A DNA stretch of 64,000 bases from Archegozetes longisetosus (lineage: Eukaryota; Arthropoda; Arachnida; Sarcoptiformes; Trhypochthoniidae). Below, piece by piece: positions 1 through 11,585 of the stretch. The stretch covers positions 7,891,288 to 7,955,287 of the forward strand of contig JAEMBT020000009.1 of NCBI GenBank assembly GCA_018873245.2, read 5' to 3'. How positions within the stretch are numbered: position 1 is the stretch's first letter; each line of letters begins with the position of its first letter. A program made the translations under genes and the position numbers. The notes under the pieces were generated by a model. The model was not told where the DNA came from. It did not search any database and saw only the letters and a program-made list of their open reading frames with translations.

Positions 1-109
1 ACCACCACAGCCCAGTGACCCTCTGTTAGGAAAACTATTATATAAAATATGAGTAAAAGTTTGATAAATGTAAAGTTGCACTTACAGACAAAATATCTCA
101 GTTAAGGGA

Positions 110-310
110 CAAATTTATAAAACAATCAAAAATAAAATTGAAAACAGTTAAAATGTATTATTGAAGCTCTGTATTTATTGTATTTAATAAATAATCCTAC
201 ATCAATAACTAAGTTTTAATATTAACTAAAGGCTAGTAATATCTCACTGATAGTACAGTTACATTGTTTTTGAATTTGACTTTAAATATGTTATATTGCA
301 TTTTATCTAC
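110..310 (-). repeat. Orphan inverted copy of the 3' flank of the four-helix gene family
   Basis: Read on the minus strand, this stretch matches the sequence that follows the stop codon of the four-helix genes: a GATAAAATG-type motif, then an ACAATGTAA motif, then ACTAAAACTTAGTAAT-like sequence, as seen at about 1990-2180 and 20205-20300. No coding exon lies beside it. Above position 310 the sequence changes to material resembling 2565-2615, so this is a detached piece of an inverted family copy. The remainder of 1-590 holds only AT-rich unit leader sequence that recurs near 13490-13600 and 24240-24300. Confidence 0.6.
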
Positions 311-589
311 TGTAGATTTTTGAGGTAAAATTTCAATGTACTGCATATTTACTCGGATAACTACTGAATATTGATCAACTCATTGAACCGTTCGATTAAT
401 AAGGTTGAGTTTTCAATAGCTAAGCCCATTTCAAAGCTTGAAATTATAATATCTGAATTTTCTAAATAGATTATAGTCAAGATCGCTTTGAGGTTTTTCA
501 AGATCTTAATTCATCTTAATTGAAGTTAATTCTTCAATTAAATTGTTTAATTCAACTTTCAAAAGACAGCTTAAAATATTATGAAACGT

Positions 590-1235
590 CAAAAGTCTAA
601 GGATGACATGAAGCTTTCAGCAAAAATGACTCATTCTAATTGAAGCAACAAGTTATCTATTGCTTATGTTTAATTCTATAAATTTCCGCAAAACTTAGGA
701 TTACAAATAATAGCACACCAAAAAGGATATATGAGTGGTGCGAAAGGTTTTGGCAGGGGATCACAATAAAGACCACAAACGATACAAAATTCAACGTTAA
801 TATCTTTATTTATTTGAAACGAAATTAATTTACGTAATTGAACTATTTGAAAAGATTTAATCTGGTTATAATCTGGTTATTTAAAATTGACAGAATTAAT
901 TTTGTCACTTCAAGAGGGAAGTTATCGAGCTAAAGAAGTAATTGTTTACACATTGTTATTCCACTGGTTTTTAAGTTTAGGTCATTTAGAATAACGTTTA
1001 AATAAAGCTTATTCTGAATTTTTATCATTTGTACTCTTTACATTTCTCCCTGCGTAAACCCTTCGCACTACCCCTTATATCCTTTTTTATTGTGCTTTTA
1101 TTTCTTAGTAATTTTAGATTTTACGGAAATCCATAAAAATGAATGCAAGCAACTAGTAATTTGTTCATTTTATTTAGACAGTAGCCATTTTTGTAGTAAG
1201 GTCTCGAAGCTTGGGCGTAATAGTTGCAATTTGAT
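590..1235. repeat. Upstream inverted-repeat block, copy 1
   Basis: The left arm (about 595-785) and the right arm (about 1015-1215) are imperfect inverted repeats. Motifs such as AAAAAGGATATA, TTCCGYAAA and GCAGGG in the left arm reappear as their complements, in reverse order, in the right arm. A central stretch of about 230 bp separates the arms. The same block, with its arms diverged, lies directly 5' of all six four-helix genes. It was therefore present before the gene array expanded, either as an old MITE or as part of the original promoter. Confidence 0.7.
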
Positions 1236-1314
1236 GAAATAGTTGTAAATCTGATAATAAAAAGGACTTTGTTTCATTTCAAAAGTCAATTAGGTGTTAA
1301 AAGTCATACTAAAT

Positions 1315-1961
1315 ATGATTAATCAGAGAAGTGGCAGTTTTTTGTGCAAAAAATGGTCATTATTTAGTGTCGCACTTTTAGGAATAATTGGTGCGCTTAT
1401 CATAGCTTCGATCGCTCCAGATCTTGTCAATGAGATCGCAAAAAGTTTTCCAAACAGTTACAAGAACAACCTCAAGGTATTTATCAAATAACTGTTTATT
1501 TTCTGTTTAATCAATAATAAAACATTGTATTTATATCAATTGCGTTTGTCTTAAACCAGAGAATAATAATGATTGGGGCGGTCATTGGTATTTTATTCAA
1601 CTCATTGGGACTGTTTGGCTCTTATAAAGAACATTTCGGTATGACTTTGACTTATGCCATTTTTATGGCATTAGCTTCGTTGAGTAGCATTTCGATAGCC
1701 GTTAAAACCTCAAGTAACTGGCTCTCGGTTATCTTGTATTTGATAATAACTGGATTAGCCTTTGCTTTCGCCGGAGACCTTTATATTCTCAGAAATCAAA
1801 TGATTGCCACTCCTATGATTGTGAGTACAGTTCAGCCTCAAACTGTTGTCCACATCGATTCCGGTTATAGTGGTCATCAAAAGCAGTGGACCGAATGGGA
1901 GTCGCCACCACCCGCTTATTCAAGCACTACAAATTTATATAAACCTTCAGCTTATCTATAA
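1315..1961 (+). CDS. Four-helix membrane protein with PPxY tail, copy 1
   Basis: Exons are 1315-1476 and 1560-1961, with an 83-bp GT-AG intron in phase 0, giving 187 residues. The start is the ATG shared by the family (MINQRS..). Exon 1 encodes one hydrophobic helix after a KKW motif. Exon 2 encodes three more helices around SYKEHF, YAIFM and ITGLAFAFAGD, then a hydrophilic tail with a PGYSGH-like motif (here DSGYSGH) and SPPPAY. PPxY motifs usually recruit WW-domain proteins such as Nedd4-type ubiquitin ligases. This tail would be cytosolic if all four helices span the membrane. I do not recognise the family, and the function is unknown. The conserved sequence after the stop resembles the 3' flanks of the other copies. 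A conserved ATAATAAAAAGGA about 60 bp before the ATG may serve as a TATA-like element. Confidence 0.75.
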
Positions 1962-2424
1962 ACATATAAAACTTTATCTCGTAAATGTACTGCAGATAAA
2001 ATGAAATATTGCAAATTTAAAGTCAATCTTTAAAACAATGTAACAAAAATTATTAATCATATATTACTAAGTTTTAGTTCGTATCAAAACTTAATTATTC
2101 TTTAAAGAATGAATTATTTAATGAATACAATACATATAGGATTTACTTTTTCAATAATAATGTATTTTTAACTGTTTTCAACTTGATTTTTGATTAGATT
2201 TGTTTGAATTTATCTCTCATTTGAGACATTTTACATATAATTACCAAAGTCGTGCTCAGCATAACTATTTAAAACTAAACTTTGCCACATAAAACACATA
2301 AATACTAACAAAACTTTAATTAAAATCAGGTAACATTTTTTCAAAGATAATTATCGACAATATTTGAAACTGAAAATTATCGCTCTACCCTACGTATTTT
2401 CTATTACTTTTGGATAAAAGAGGA
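1962..2424 (+). other. 3' flank of copy 1
   Basis: No gene is seen. The first 220 bp or so (GATAAAATGAAATAT.., ACTAAGTTTTAG.., then AATACAATACA..) recur after copies 2, 5 and 6 and probably include the 3' UTR. The remainder is AT-rich sequence partly shared with 20450-20680. Confidence 0.5.
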
Positions 2425-3030
2425 GCTGTTCCTCTCGCTAACACCACAGTGAACTTATTGAAAATTTTATGACTAGTGCTGATTACTTTCTACATTTAAT
2501 TTGCACGTTGTCCTATTTGATTTCTATGCATTTTTGCTAAGACTTCTTTTCAAATCAAAGCCAAGTGTACTGAATATTGGTCAAGTCATTGAACAGTTCG
2601 AATAATGAGATTGGTTTTAATAGTAACTGTAAATCCACTCATAAACTGCAGAGATAGTTGAAAAATTTGCGGCATTATATGACGGTGGATAATTATGTAT
2701 TTTTAATATTTATTCTAAACTATTTTTTCATTTATATTTTGATATATAGTCCAAAGAACTATGATTAATAATAATTAGTATGAGTAAAGTTAAAAGCGAC
2801 ATATGTGCTAATCATGTTGTACATTTTTTGAAAATGTCACTGGACATGATAAAATAGACTTTAAATCATTTTAAATAAGAAGAAAGGAATACCCTGAAGG
2901 TCCTTACACACACTATCAAAGGGATATGAAGAACATAGAACAGTGGCCACTATGAGTCCATTGGTCAGACCATGTGTGCTCGGGTGCGAGAAACTTGATT
3001 CAAAAGTGAAGAAACTTATTGCATTTTAAT
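2425..3030 (+). mobile_element. Fragment of a Tc1/mariner-like element plus shared flank
   Basis: Positions 2425-2800 are nearly the same as 12945-13311. From about 2780 a degraded reading (MSKVKSDICANHVVHF.., then SLDMIK) matches the N-terminal part of the Tc1/mariner-like relic that starts near 10068. Several stops interrupt it, and the catalytic region is missing here. Confidence 0.5.
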
Positions 3031-3595
3031 GATGACATCATAATGAAAGCGTTTTCACTATATCTTCTTATTAATATTATATTCAATTAATATTCAATTC
3101 AATTAATAATATTGATATTTAGTTAGACATCAATGACGAAAACATATTGATACTAGAAGAAAGAGACTGATTTTATTGCAAAAGTAAGTTCAAGGAGAAA
3201 ATTATTGAATTCGATAAAGTATTCAAGAGAACTAAGTGAATGTCAAACAACGCATATTTTCGCTCAGATAGTTGGCGCTTCAACCTTAGAGTTAACTCAA
3301 AGTATTGCTAAATCAAATCCAACCCTAATAACATCACAATTAACTTCAATCGGTTCTTGATCAATGAACTTACCGGAGTCACAAGCAAGTCATGAATAAT
3401 AGTTAATGAAGTTCGGAAGTCTTTCCTGCTTGCATCAAACTTTTTAAAGTTTGTCATTTGCAGTAAAGCCAATGACAAACCTTTAGTTTGGAGATCTTAT
3501 TTCAACCAACTATAAAAAAAAAGTATTATTCAAGACTTGTACATAAAATATTCTTTTCAGTGAAAAGCAGACTTTATTTTCTAAAAGAAGAATAT

Positions 3596-3986
3596 ATTTC
3601 TGTCAATGGTCTAAAGATGACACAAAGTTTTCGACAAAAATGATTCATTCTTATTGCAGCAACAAATTATCGGCTGCTTAGCGTTTGATTGTATGGATTT
3701 CCGTAAAGCTCAGAATTACAAATAAAAGCACACTAATGAGGATATACGAGGTGATGCAGAAGGTTTTAGTAGGGGGTCACAGCAAAGATCACAAATAATA
3801 CAAAATTAAAGTAAGCTTTAATATAATTCTTATTTAAAACGGAAATAATATACATAAGTAGAATATTTTTAAAAGACAATTTGAGAAATTATAATTGACA
3901 AAATTAATCTTGTCATTACAAGAGGGCAATTATCGAGCTAAAAAGTGATTATTTTCACATTTTTGACTAATTGATTTTTGAACTTA
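3596..3986 (+). repeat. Upstream inverted-repeat block, copy 2, left part
   Basis: This matches the left arm and centre of the block seen at 590-1000: TGACACAAAGTTTTC.., AAGGATATACG.., GGGGGTCACAGCAAAGA.. It is cut at 3986 by an inserted element and continues after 4816, then again after 6287. Confidence 0.65.
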
Positions 3987-4816
3987 CTTTGAGATTCGCT
4001 GAGGTAATTATTGGCATTAAGTCTGAGACCAAAGCCATTAAAGTGTAGATGTCTTAAAATTTTTATTGACCACTAATTCAACTGCTGATATGCCCCAAGT
4101 TGTCCACAATATAGCATAGAATGAGTGTGAATAATATAGTAAAATTCATATAGAACTAAAGCACTAAAAAACTACAAATTAAAGGAATAAAAGCGCAATT
4201 TTTATATTTCTTATCATATATAAAATATAAATGCTTTAACTTACTTTAATCATGAAATAATGTAATTAGTTAGAAAATTCAACGACGGAATAAGACTTGA
4301 CGAATTGGAGATCGATATAAAAAATAGACTGACTATAATAAAACTTTTCTCTAATTTGGGAACAATCTTCCTCCAATAAGTTTCACAAAATAATTCAATA
4401 CGTGTGAAAAGCTTCAGAACATCTTCACCATAACATTGAATTCAAAAATATACGAGAATTTTGCTTTGAAAGCGATTCAAAAGATTGTGACAAATCTTTT
4501 TTTTCATTCGTTGTTCAGTTTGTATTAAAAAATGTTATGCTTAAGTCATTTTTTATAACTACCGCTTACATCATGAATAATTATTAATTTATGATTTAAA
4601 AAATGAATAGCTCAAAAATTATTCTTTGTATTGTTTTTTAAATAACTTCTTATATGTAACATGACAGTAAAATCCTAACTCTTCTGTGCCGTATTGCTGA
4701 CAACTTAGGGTATATCTGCAGCTGATTTAGTGGTCAGTAGACATCTTAAGACATGTACTCTTCAATATGTTTGTTCTCAGATTTAAAGCCTACAATCACC
4801 TCAACGTATACCAGGG
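3987..4816. mobile_element. Non-autonomous DNA transposon with ~130-bp TIRs and TTA target duplication
   Basis: The terminal inverted repeats pair 3987-4120 with about 4690-4816. Examples are GAGGTAATTATTGGC against GAGGTGATTGTAGGC, and TTGACCACTAATTCA against TGACCACTAAATCA. TTA stands immediately on each side (3984-3986 and 4817-4819), and the flanks join into the sequence found uninterrupted in other gene units. A 3-bp TWA duplication is typical of PIF/Harbinger elements. No transposase reading is visible, so this is a MITE-like copy. The superfamily call rests on the duplication only. Confidence 0.6.
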
Positions 4817-4879
4817 TTAGGTCACTTCTATCCAGAGTCATGTTCAAATAAAGTTTATTCTAAACTTTTATCATTTGAA

Positions 4880-6287
4880 GGCGTTAGTCGAAGAGTAGCC
4901 TCTCTCTAACGCCTAGGAAATTAAAAGGACTTAAGAAAAGTCTAAGAAAGAGTTTAAGTTTTTAGGTCAGAAATTGAATCATTATTAATCAAATTTGTTT
5001 AAGATGCTTATCTCTGAACTCTCTATTATAATTAATACGTTTAGCTTATGAGAAAGTTTTACCGATTTCACGTAACAAACTTTTAGATATTCAAAAGCTT
5101 ATGATAAACATACCTAAATCCGATTCTAAATTTTACGAAACTTTATATTCTTAATAGAAACGGTTCCATGACAATTCAGCCCCAGCAATTCAGCCCCAGA
5201 CAATTCAGCCACGTCAACTCAGCCTCAAAAAAAATTCAGCTCCCGACAATTCAGCCCCCACAATTCAGCCCTAGTACTATTCAGCTCCTGACAATTCAGC
5301 CTCAACAAAGTATGCTTCGATTTTAAAATTTTATTAAAGTAAAATTTTTAAAATAGCTTTAAAAACATAATGAATTCAAATATAAAAAATTAAAAAGTAT
5401 TAAAAAGAAAGATTATGGGCGATACTCCTAAGATATCCTATAATAGGAGTTTGTCCATACTTCGCCACATTCTCTTTCAAATTTGATGCTGCATCTCGAT
5501 ACCTCTTCTTTTTTGTCTTTGGTTTGATTCCTGCCAAGTACTGTTCAACTTGCAACTGGCGCAAGCTTTGAAAAATTGTTGATTATCACAATTCGATTTG
5601 ATTTGATCAAACTTAATATAATTAATTAATTTGATCAAATGAAACTGAATTAAGCTTAAAATCTACTCCTAATGGAGACTCTAACCATTAGGCTATAGAG
5701 TAGTTACAGTTGTTTAGGGCTGAATTGTCAGGAGCTGAATAGTATTAGGGCTTAATTGTCGGGAGCTGAATTGCCGGGAGCTGAATTGTCTTTGGGCTGA
5801 ATTGTCGGGGCTGAATTCACGTGCTACGAATAAAAACAGCGCCTATTTCTAAAACACAAGAATTTTTCATGATATTTTGAAAAATCTAGTAAAAAGACAG
5901 CAAAACCTGTCAAAAAAGAAAATCAAATAAAAAATATTTAAATAAGTCATCAGATTTATAATCTTTGATTGTACGTAAATATCGAAGAAAATGAATTGCA
6001 GAGATTTGTATAGATAAAAACTTTTCATTTTTTGTTCTAAGAATAAAACTTATGTTAAATGTGAAATGTTTTGATTTAACTTAAAACAAGTGAATTAAGT
6101 CAACTTTTGAAACAGGATTTTATCAATGATTCACTGGTTTAAATAAATATTTTGCAATAAGTTTTAATACTGAATTGAAGGACATATTACTAATGATTTC
6201 GCTATTTAACTGAAGGGAAATTACAAATTAGTTAAGCCCTTTAGCGACCTTTATAAAGGAGCAGAGGCTACTCTTCGACTAAAGCCT
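4880..6287. mobile_element. MULE-like non-autonomous element with 9-bp target duplication
   Basis: The ends are inverted: GGCGTTAGTCGAAGAGTAGC on the left and the complement of GGCTTTAGTCGAAGAGTAGC on the right. The flanks TCATTTGAA (4871-4879) and TCATTTATA (6288-6296) look like a diverged 9-bp duplication. Intact units have TCATTTGTA at this place. Nine-base duplications and G-rich ends fit Mutator-like elements. The interior is non-coding and carries a nested foldback element. Confidence 0.6.
5162..5825. mobile_element. Foldback-type element with ~15-bp repeat arrays as ends (CAATTCAGCCC type)
   Basis: Positions 5170-5310 hold about ten units of the form ACAATTCAGCCCC. Positions 5715-5815 hold the same units in the opposite orientation (GGGCTGAATTGTC). 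The outermost bases GGTTCCATG and, on the other side, GTAGCACGT read inwards are the same two end types seen in the element at 9220-9912, so the two belong to one family. The 400-bp centre has no coding sequence. The flanks ATAGAAAC and ATAAAAAC may be an aged 8-bp duplication. Confidence 0.75.
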
Positions 6288-6480
6288 TCATTTATACTTT
6301 TGGCAGTAACTCCTTGCTAGAACCCTTCGCATCACTCCGTATTTCCTTTTACGTGTGCTTTTATTTGTCAGAATCCTAAGTTTTACGGAAATTCACAGAA
6401 TTGAATGCAAGCAACTGATAATTAGACGGTTGCCATTTTTGTAATAAGGTTTCGAAGTTTTCACATAAAAGTTATAGTTT
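6288..6480 (+). repeat. Upstream inverted-repeat block, copy 2, right part
   Basis: This continues the unit broken at 4879: CCTTGCTAGAACCCTTCGCA.., GTGCTTTTATTTGTCAG.., TTTTACGGAAATTCA.. It is the inverted partner of motifs at about 3600-3790. It leads straight into gene copy 2. Confidence 0.65.
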
Positions 6481-6568
6481 GATGAAATAGTTGTAAATCA
6501 TATAATAAAAAGGATAAGGCCTTTGGCTTATTTCAAAAGTGAATTAGGTGTTAAAAGTCATATTAAAC

Positions 6569-7188
6569 ATGAATAGTCAGAAAAGTTGCAGTTTTCAGTG
6601 CAAAAAGTGGTTGTTGTTTAGTGCGGCACTTTTATTAATTATTGCGATTGTTACCCGAGATAGAAATCCAATCTATTATACCAACTACGTCGAGGTATCT
6701 ATCAAATAATTGGTTATTTTCTGTCCAATAAATAAAAGATTGCATTTGTCTTAATTCTGTTTTTCTTAAATCAGAGTGTATACAATGGTATAAGCAACGC
6801 TGTGATACTCATCACTATTTTGTTCAACTTAATGGGACTGTTGGGCGCTTATAAAGAACATTTCTGTATGACTATGACATATGCCATTTTTATGGTATTA
6901 GTTTCATTTGGTAGTGTTTCAATAGCCGTCAAAATCACGAGTTATTGGTATTCGACGGTTATATGTTTCATAATAGCTGGATTGGCCTTCGCTTTAGCCA
7001 TAGATCTTCATATCTTTAGAAATCAAATGATTGCCACTCCCATGACTGTGAGCTCACCTCAGCCTCAAACTGTTGTTTACGTCGATCCCGGTTATAGTGG
7101 TTATAAAAGTCAGTCGGCCGAACGGCAGTCACCGCCGCCCGCTTATACAAGCGAGATAAATTCACACAAGTGGCCATATGATCCATAA
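6569..7188 (+). CDS. Four-helix membrane protein with PPxY tail, copy 2
   Basis: Exons are 6569-6694 and 6775-7188, with an 80-bp GT-AG intron in phase 0, giving 179 residues. The protein begins MNSQKSCSF and has a first helix after CKKW. Exon 2 supplies helices around ILFNLMGLLGAYKEHF, YAIFMVLVSF and IIAGLAFALAIDL, then a tail with PGYSGYKSQ and SPPPAYTSE. It is intact by reading frame although its upstream block has been split by two transposons about 300 and 1,700 bp before the start. No function can be assigned. PPxY suggests binding to a WW-domain partner. About 190 bp of conserved 3' flank follows. Confidence 0.72.
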
Positions 7189-7399
7189 ACATATGGAACT
7201 TCATCTCACAAAGGTACAACAGAAAAAATGAAATACAGCAAATTTAAAGTCAAAACTTGAAAAACGATGTAATAAAAACTATTAATCAGATATTACCGAG
7301 TTTTAGTTCTTATCAAAACTTTAACACTCATAAAAAGAGCTATTTATTGAATACAATACACGTAGAGCTTCAATAATGTTTTCAATTGTTTTTAACTTG

Positions 7400-7820
7400 A
7401 TTTTTGATTAGCTTTGTTGGAATTGTCTACTATATTAGATATTCTGCCTATAATTACACTCTGAAAACTTTTTTATTCATATTTTAAAAAGATGTTAGTA
7501 CTATTCAAAAGCTACGAAAGTTGAGATGATTCTAAGTTTAATAAAAGATATGCAAAAGGCTTGTATACATACGTGAACGCCTTAATAAAAGTCCATGCTA
7601 TCAATAGCTGATAAAAAGTTATAAGTTTATTTAATAGTTCTTTATCTTATTATCTATAATTATCATTACTTTTATATATTTTTAATAAAAAATTGAAAAG
7701 ATAGATAGAAGAACAGGTTATTCAAATAGAAATAACAAGAATACAAATTAAGATGAGTATTTTGTGTGAGAACTATTCGAATTGATAGCTTCTTGCAAAC
7801 GATGGGACATATATATATAT
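7400..7820. other. AT-rich spacer between copies 2 and 3
   Basis: I see no gene here. It holds unit leader sequence and an (AT)n run near 7807-7822. Confidence 0.4.
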
Positions 7821-7824
7821 ACAT

Positions 7825-8470
7825 TTCTGTCAAAAGTATAAGAATGACATGAAGTTTTCAACAAAAATAAATTATTGAAGCAACAAATTATCAGTTGTTT
7901 ACGTTCAATTCTATGAATTTCCGTAAAGCCTAGGGTTACAAATAAAAGCACACTAAAAGGATATATGAGTGGCGGATATATTAGCAGAGGCTCATAGCAA
8001 AAACCACAAATGATGCAAAATTAAACGCTGATATAATCTCCGTTTATTTAAAGCGGAATTAATGCGCGCAGGTGAAATATTTAAAAAGATTTAATTTGTT
8101 AATTAAAATTGACAATATTAATTTTGTCGCTTCAAAAGGGAGGTTATCAAACTAGAGGTGATTCTTTCACATTGCTGTTCCACTAATATTTAAATTTAGA
8201 TCATTTAGAATAAAGACCTTTATTTATGAAACGTTTAAATAAACATTATTTTGAATTTTTATCATTTGCACTTTTTGCAGTGAACCCTGCTAAACCCTTC
8301 GCACCAATACGTATATATGTTTTAATGTACATCTATCTATCTGTAATCCTAAGTTTTATGGAAATTCATAGAATTGAATACAAAGAACTGGTAATTTATT
8401 AGTTTTATTAGAGGTAGCAATTGTACGATAAGGTTTCGAAATTTAGGCATAATAGTTGCAATTTGATGAA
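7825..8470. repeat. Upstream inverted-repeat block, copy 3
   Basis: Left arm about 7825-8015, with AAGGATATATGAGTGGC and TTTCCGTAAAGCC. Right arm about 8255-8460, with GTAATCCTAAGTTTTATGGAAATTCATAGAATTGAA read in reverse complement. The arrangement is the same as at 590-1235 and its gene follows directly. Confidence 0.65.
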
Positions 8471-8552
8471 ATAGTTGTAGATCTGATAATAAGAAGGACA
8501 AGCTCCTTGTTTCATTTTAAAAGTAGATTAGGTGTTAAAAGTCATACTAAAT

Positions 8553-9153
8553 ATGATTAATCAGAAAAGTGACAGTTTTCTGTGCAAAAACGATCATTAT
8601 TTAGTGTCACACTTGTAGGAATAATTAGTTCGATTGTGTTAGTAAATAGTATTTCAAGTCATTATACGAACGACGTCAAGGTATTTATCAACTGATTGCT
8701 TATTTTTTGTTTAATAAATAAATAAGAGATTGCATTTGTCTCATTTTTATCTTAATTGCGTTTATCCTAAAACAGGGAATAATAATAGTTGTGATGGTCA
8801 TCAATATTTCATTCAACTTATTGGGACTGTTGGGCGCTTATAAAGAACATTTCTACGTGACTATGACTTATGCCATTTTTATGGTAATATTTTCATTCGG
8901 TAGTGTTTTAATAGCCATCATAAAACCGAGTTATTGGTATTGGACGGTTTTGTGTTTCATAATGACTGGATTGGCCTTCGCTTTCGCCAGAGATCTTCGT
9001 ATTCTCAGAAATCAAATGCTGGCCAATCTTGCTACTGTGGTTACAGTTCAACCTCAACCTGTTATCCACATCGATCCCGGCTATAGTGGTCATCAAATTC
9101 AGTCGGTCGGATGGCAGCCACCGCCGCCCGCTTATACAAGCGATACAAATTAA
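8553..9153 (+). pseudogene. Four-helix/PPxY gene copy 3, exon 1 frameshifted
   Basis: Exon 1 spans 8553-8680, and at 128 bp is one base shorter than the 129 bp of its close relative copy 4. The loss lies just after TTTCTGTGC, at the KKW codons, and brings a stop within ten codons. Exon 2 (8776-9153) is fully open and ends QPPPPAYTSDTN. Splice sites are conserved. A downstream start could still express the three helices of exon 2, but no such start is conserved in the family, so I call it a recent pseudogene. The closest relative by eye is copy 5. Confidence 0.65.
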
Positions 9154-9219
9154 TATAAATTTTCAGATTACCCATAAACATATAAAGCTTTATTTCGTAA
9201 ATACACGGTAGATAAAATG

Positions 9220-9912
9220 GGTAGCACGTCAATTCAGCGCAATCAATTCAGCGCACGACAATTCAGCGCCAACAATTGGGCGCTATGACAATTCAGCGCT
9301 ATAACAATTCAGCGCGCAAAAATTCAGCGCTGCGATAATTCAGCGCATTTTGAAAATTGATTACTTTAAAGAAAAACAGAAACTGTAATTACAGAAACTC
9401 TAAATTAATAGGTGTTCAGGGGACACTAATTTCAACCTATAAAAGTGTTTACTTTCAACCAACAATTACAAGCAAACATACTTATAGGTGATAGAATCTT
9501 TATTTGTAATTCAGTTGATTTGAATTAAGGAGAAATATTTTTAAAATAATTATATTTAATAAGAATATGATTATAAATTATGGAATATTAGTAGTGAAAT
9601 TCAAATATATTTATTCAGTAATCAAAACATGTATGTGTTATATTTTGTACATTTTTTGGTAAAAATTTATTTCTTGTGAACACCTAATAGTCTAGAGGTC
9701 TATGTTCTTCTTTAAAATGAATTTATAATAAACGTGCACTGAATTTTTACGCGCTGAACTGTCGTAGAGCCGAATTGTCAAAGCACTGAATTGTCGCAGC
9801 GCCGAATTGTCGCAGCGCCGAATTGTCGCGGCGCTGAATTGTCATAGCGCTGAATTGTCGCAGCGCTGAATTGTCGGCGCTGAATTGACTTGCGCTGAAT
9901 TGACGTGGAACC
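9220..9912. mobile_element. Foldback-type element with ~15-bp repeat arrays (CAATTCAGCGC type), 8-bp TSD
   Basis: The ends are GGTAGCACGTCAATTC and, inverted, GGTTCCACGTCAATTC. Each end carries an array of ACAATTCAGCGC units (9225-9345 forward, 9745-9905 reverse). The flanks are identical 8-bp copies, ATAAAATG at 9212-9219 and 9913-9920. The 3' flanks of gene copies 1, 5 and 6 keep the same site (GATAAAATGAAATAT) without the insert, which proves insertion after the gene units had duplicated. The ~400-bp centre is non-coding. A relative of this centre lies at 24000-24240. Confidence 0.85.
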
Positions 9913-9989
9913 ATAAAATGAAATATAGCATATTTAGTGATCATAGATGATCTTATGCACCACTATATGATCGCAGATTAATATATGTT

Positions 9990-11045
9990 TTTATTTTTAT
10001 TAGAATATTTCGCCTCACCTATATTTTGATGTTTAATTAAATGAACTATGATTAAGAATAATTAATATGAATAAAACTAAAAGAGACATACCTTCTAAAC
10101 GTGTTGTGCATTATCCGAAAATCTCACTGGACATTATATAAAAGACTCAAAATTACTTTAATAATAAAGTAACGTTCGAAAGGTCTGTATACGCTATGTT
10201 AAAAAGTTATGAAGAACACGTAACTATGGTCACCATAAACTCATTGGGAGCAACACGAATTCTTGCATGGGTGCAAGAAACTTGATTCAAAAGTGGAAAA
10301 ACTCATTGCTAAAGACCGAAGTATTACATTAAGTGCCAGAGGAGCAAAACTTAGAAATTCAAAGTCATACTTTAATAAAATTAAAGTTCATAATCTTGGG
10401 ATTAAGGAGAATAAGAATATTAAAACAACTAAATATGTTAAGAATCGGAAATCAGAGAAATCGGGCTAAAAAGTCGTATCGTAAAATTTATCGAATAAAG
10501 CTTTTACAAAATCGTAATAAGATTCTATAATTTGATGATGAAGCGTATGTTACCGGAGATCCGAAATTAATAACTGAAAAAGAATTTTATCGCTACAGAA
10601 GCGATCAAAATCACAATTGAAGACCAAATTAAGTTAAGTGTAACACATCCATGAAAATTCCTCTTTCGGCAATGTTTAATGAAAATGGAAATGTATCGAA
10701 AGTGTAAATCTTTGAAGGGGCAATAAATGCCCAATTTGTTTAAAAGAGAGCTTAAAAATGAAGTTAATGCAATTCATTCAGAAATACAAAATCGAAAACG
10801 TAGTCTTTAAGCGGATTTAGCTACAGGTCATTGCATAAAAATGTTTTGTGATGGCTTGAGTCGAAAGGTATCGATCATATTAAAAATAAAACAAAATAAG
10901 ATGCACCGAATATTACTCAGATATTCCGATCGAAAATTTTTGGGCTCTATGCAAACAAGAATATAACAATAGATATTATGAAGTGAGAATTATAAGATCT
11001 GTGACTAAAACTTGAACAAATATTTCATGAAAATAATATCACTAA
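9990..11045 (+). mobile_element. Decayed Tc1/mariner-like (IS630) transposon
   Basis: A degraded transposase reading runs on the plus strand. It begins with MNKTKRDIPSKRVVHY near 10068. A region at about 10320-10480 (SARGAKLRNSKSYF, then KYVKNRKSEKSG) corresponds to the helix-turn-helix and linker. FDDEAYVTGD near 10532 matches the first catalytic block. GIDHIKNK..PNITQIFRSKIF near 10870-10960 corresponds to the NPPNxPQxRPIExFW block of this family. Many stops and frameshifts make it non-functional. Terminal repeats were not located with confidence. Confidence 0.6.
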
Positions 11046-11585
11046 GGGTTGAAGAGATATGCCGCTATTTATTTAGAAGTTGAGTGAATCTATACTAATG
11101 GGTCTAAAGGGCTCCCGAACCACCATCCCAAGTGTGATACATCATTTAATTCAGTTCATTAAGTTGAAAATTCTGATACTGCACTTGATCACTTCCAACT
11201 CGAACCTGACCACTTCTGACCAACTTCTGACGAGAGTGGCCGACCCTGCTAGGTGATATATAGTTGGACTCATGATATCTCTTCAACCAGTGGGTGTAGC
11301 TCAATAATTATTACATCAATCTATATATCTCGTTGAGCACTATTGATTTGGCTCCTCTTCCGATTTTTATGGGCATCTAGACCGTTTAGTACCTCTTAAA
11401 CCATTTAAGTGTTCAGGAATGAGAAATGTTTGACAAAATCTTTTAAAAAACATATTTTATCAAACATTTCGTATTCCTGGACACTTGTATGTCAGGGATT
11501 CACTCATTCATCCAACTTAAATACAGTTCATGATACCTGAACTGCTAAGGCAATTCTGGGAGTGTAATATGGCTAGTTATTAGGC
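11046..11585. mobile_element. Shortened copy of the long-TIR element seen at 13757-18800
   Basis: Positions 11046-11265 match the inner left arm of the large element (about 13970-14190). Positions 11275-11585 match its outer right arm (about 18505-18800). The two parts are fused, as expected for an internally deleted derivative. The right part includes the same 80-bp palindrome (11405-11490) found at 18628-18716. Confidence 0.6.

Noticed and set aside
9747-9944. Minus-strand open frame with repeated NSALRQFSA-like peptide
   Set aside because: It is only the translation of the ~15-bp repeat array of the foldback element at 9220-9912.
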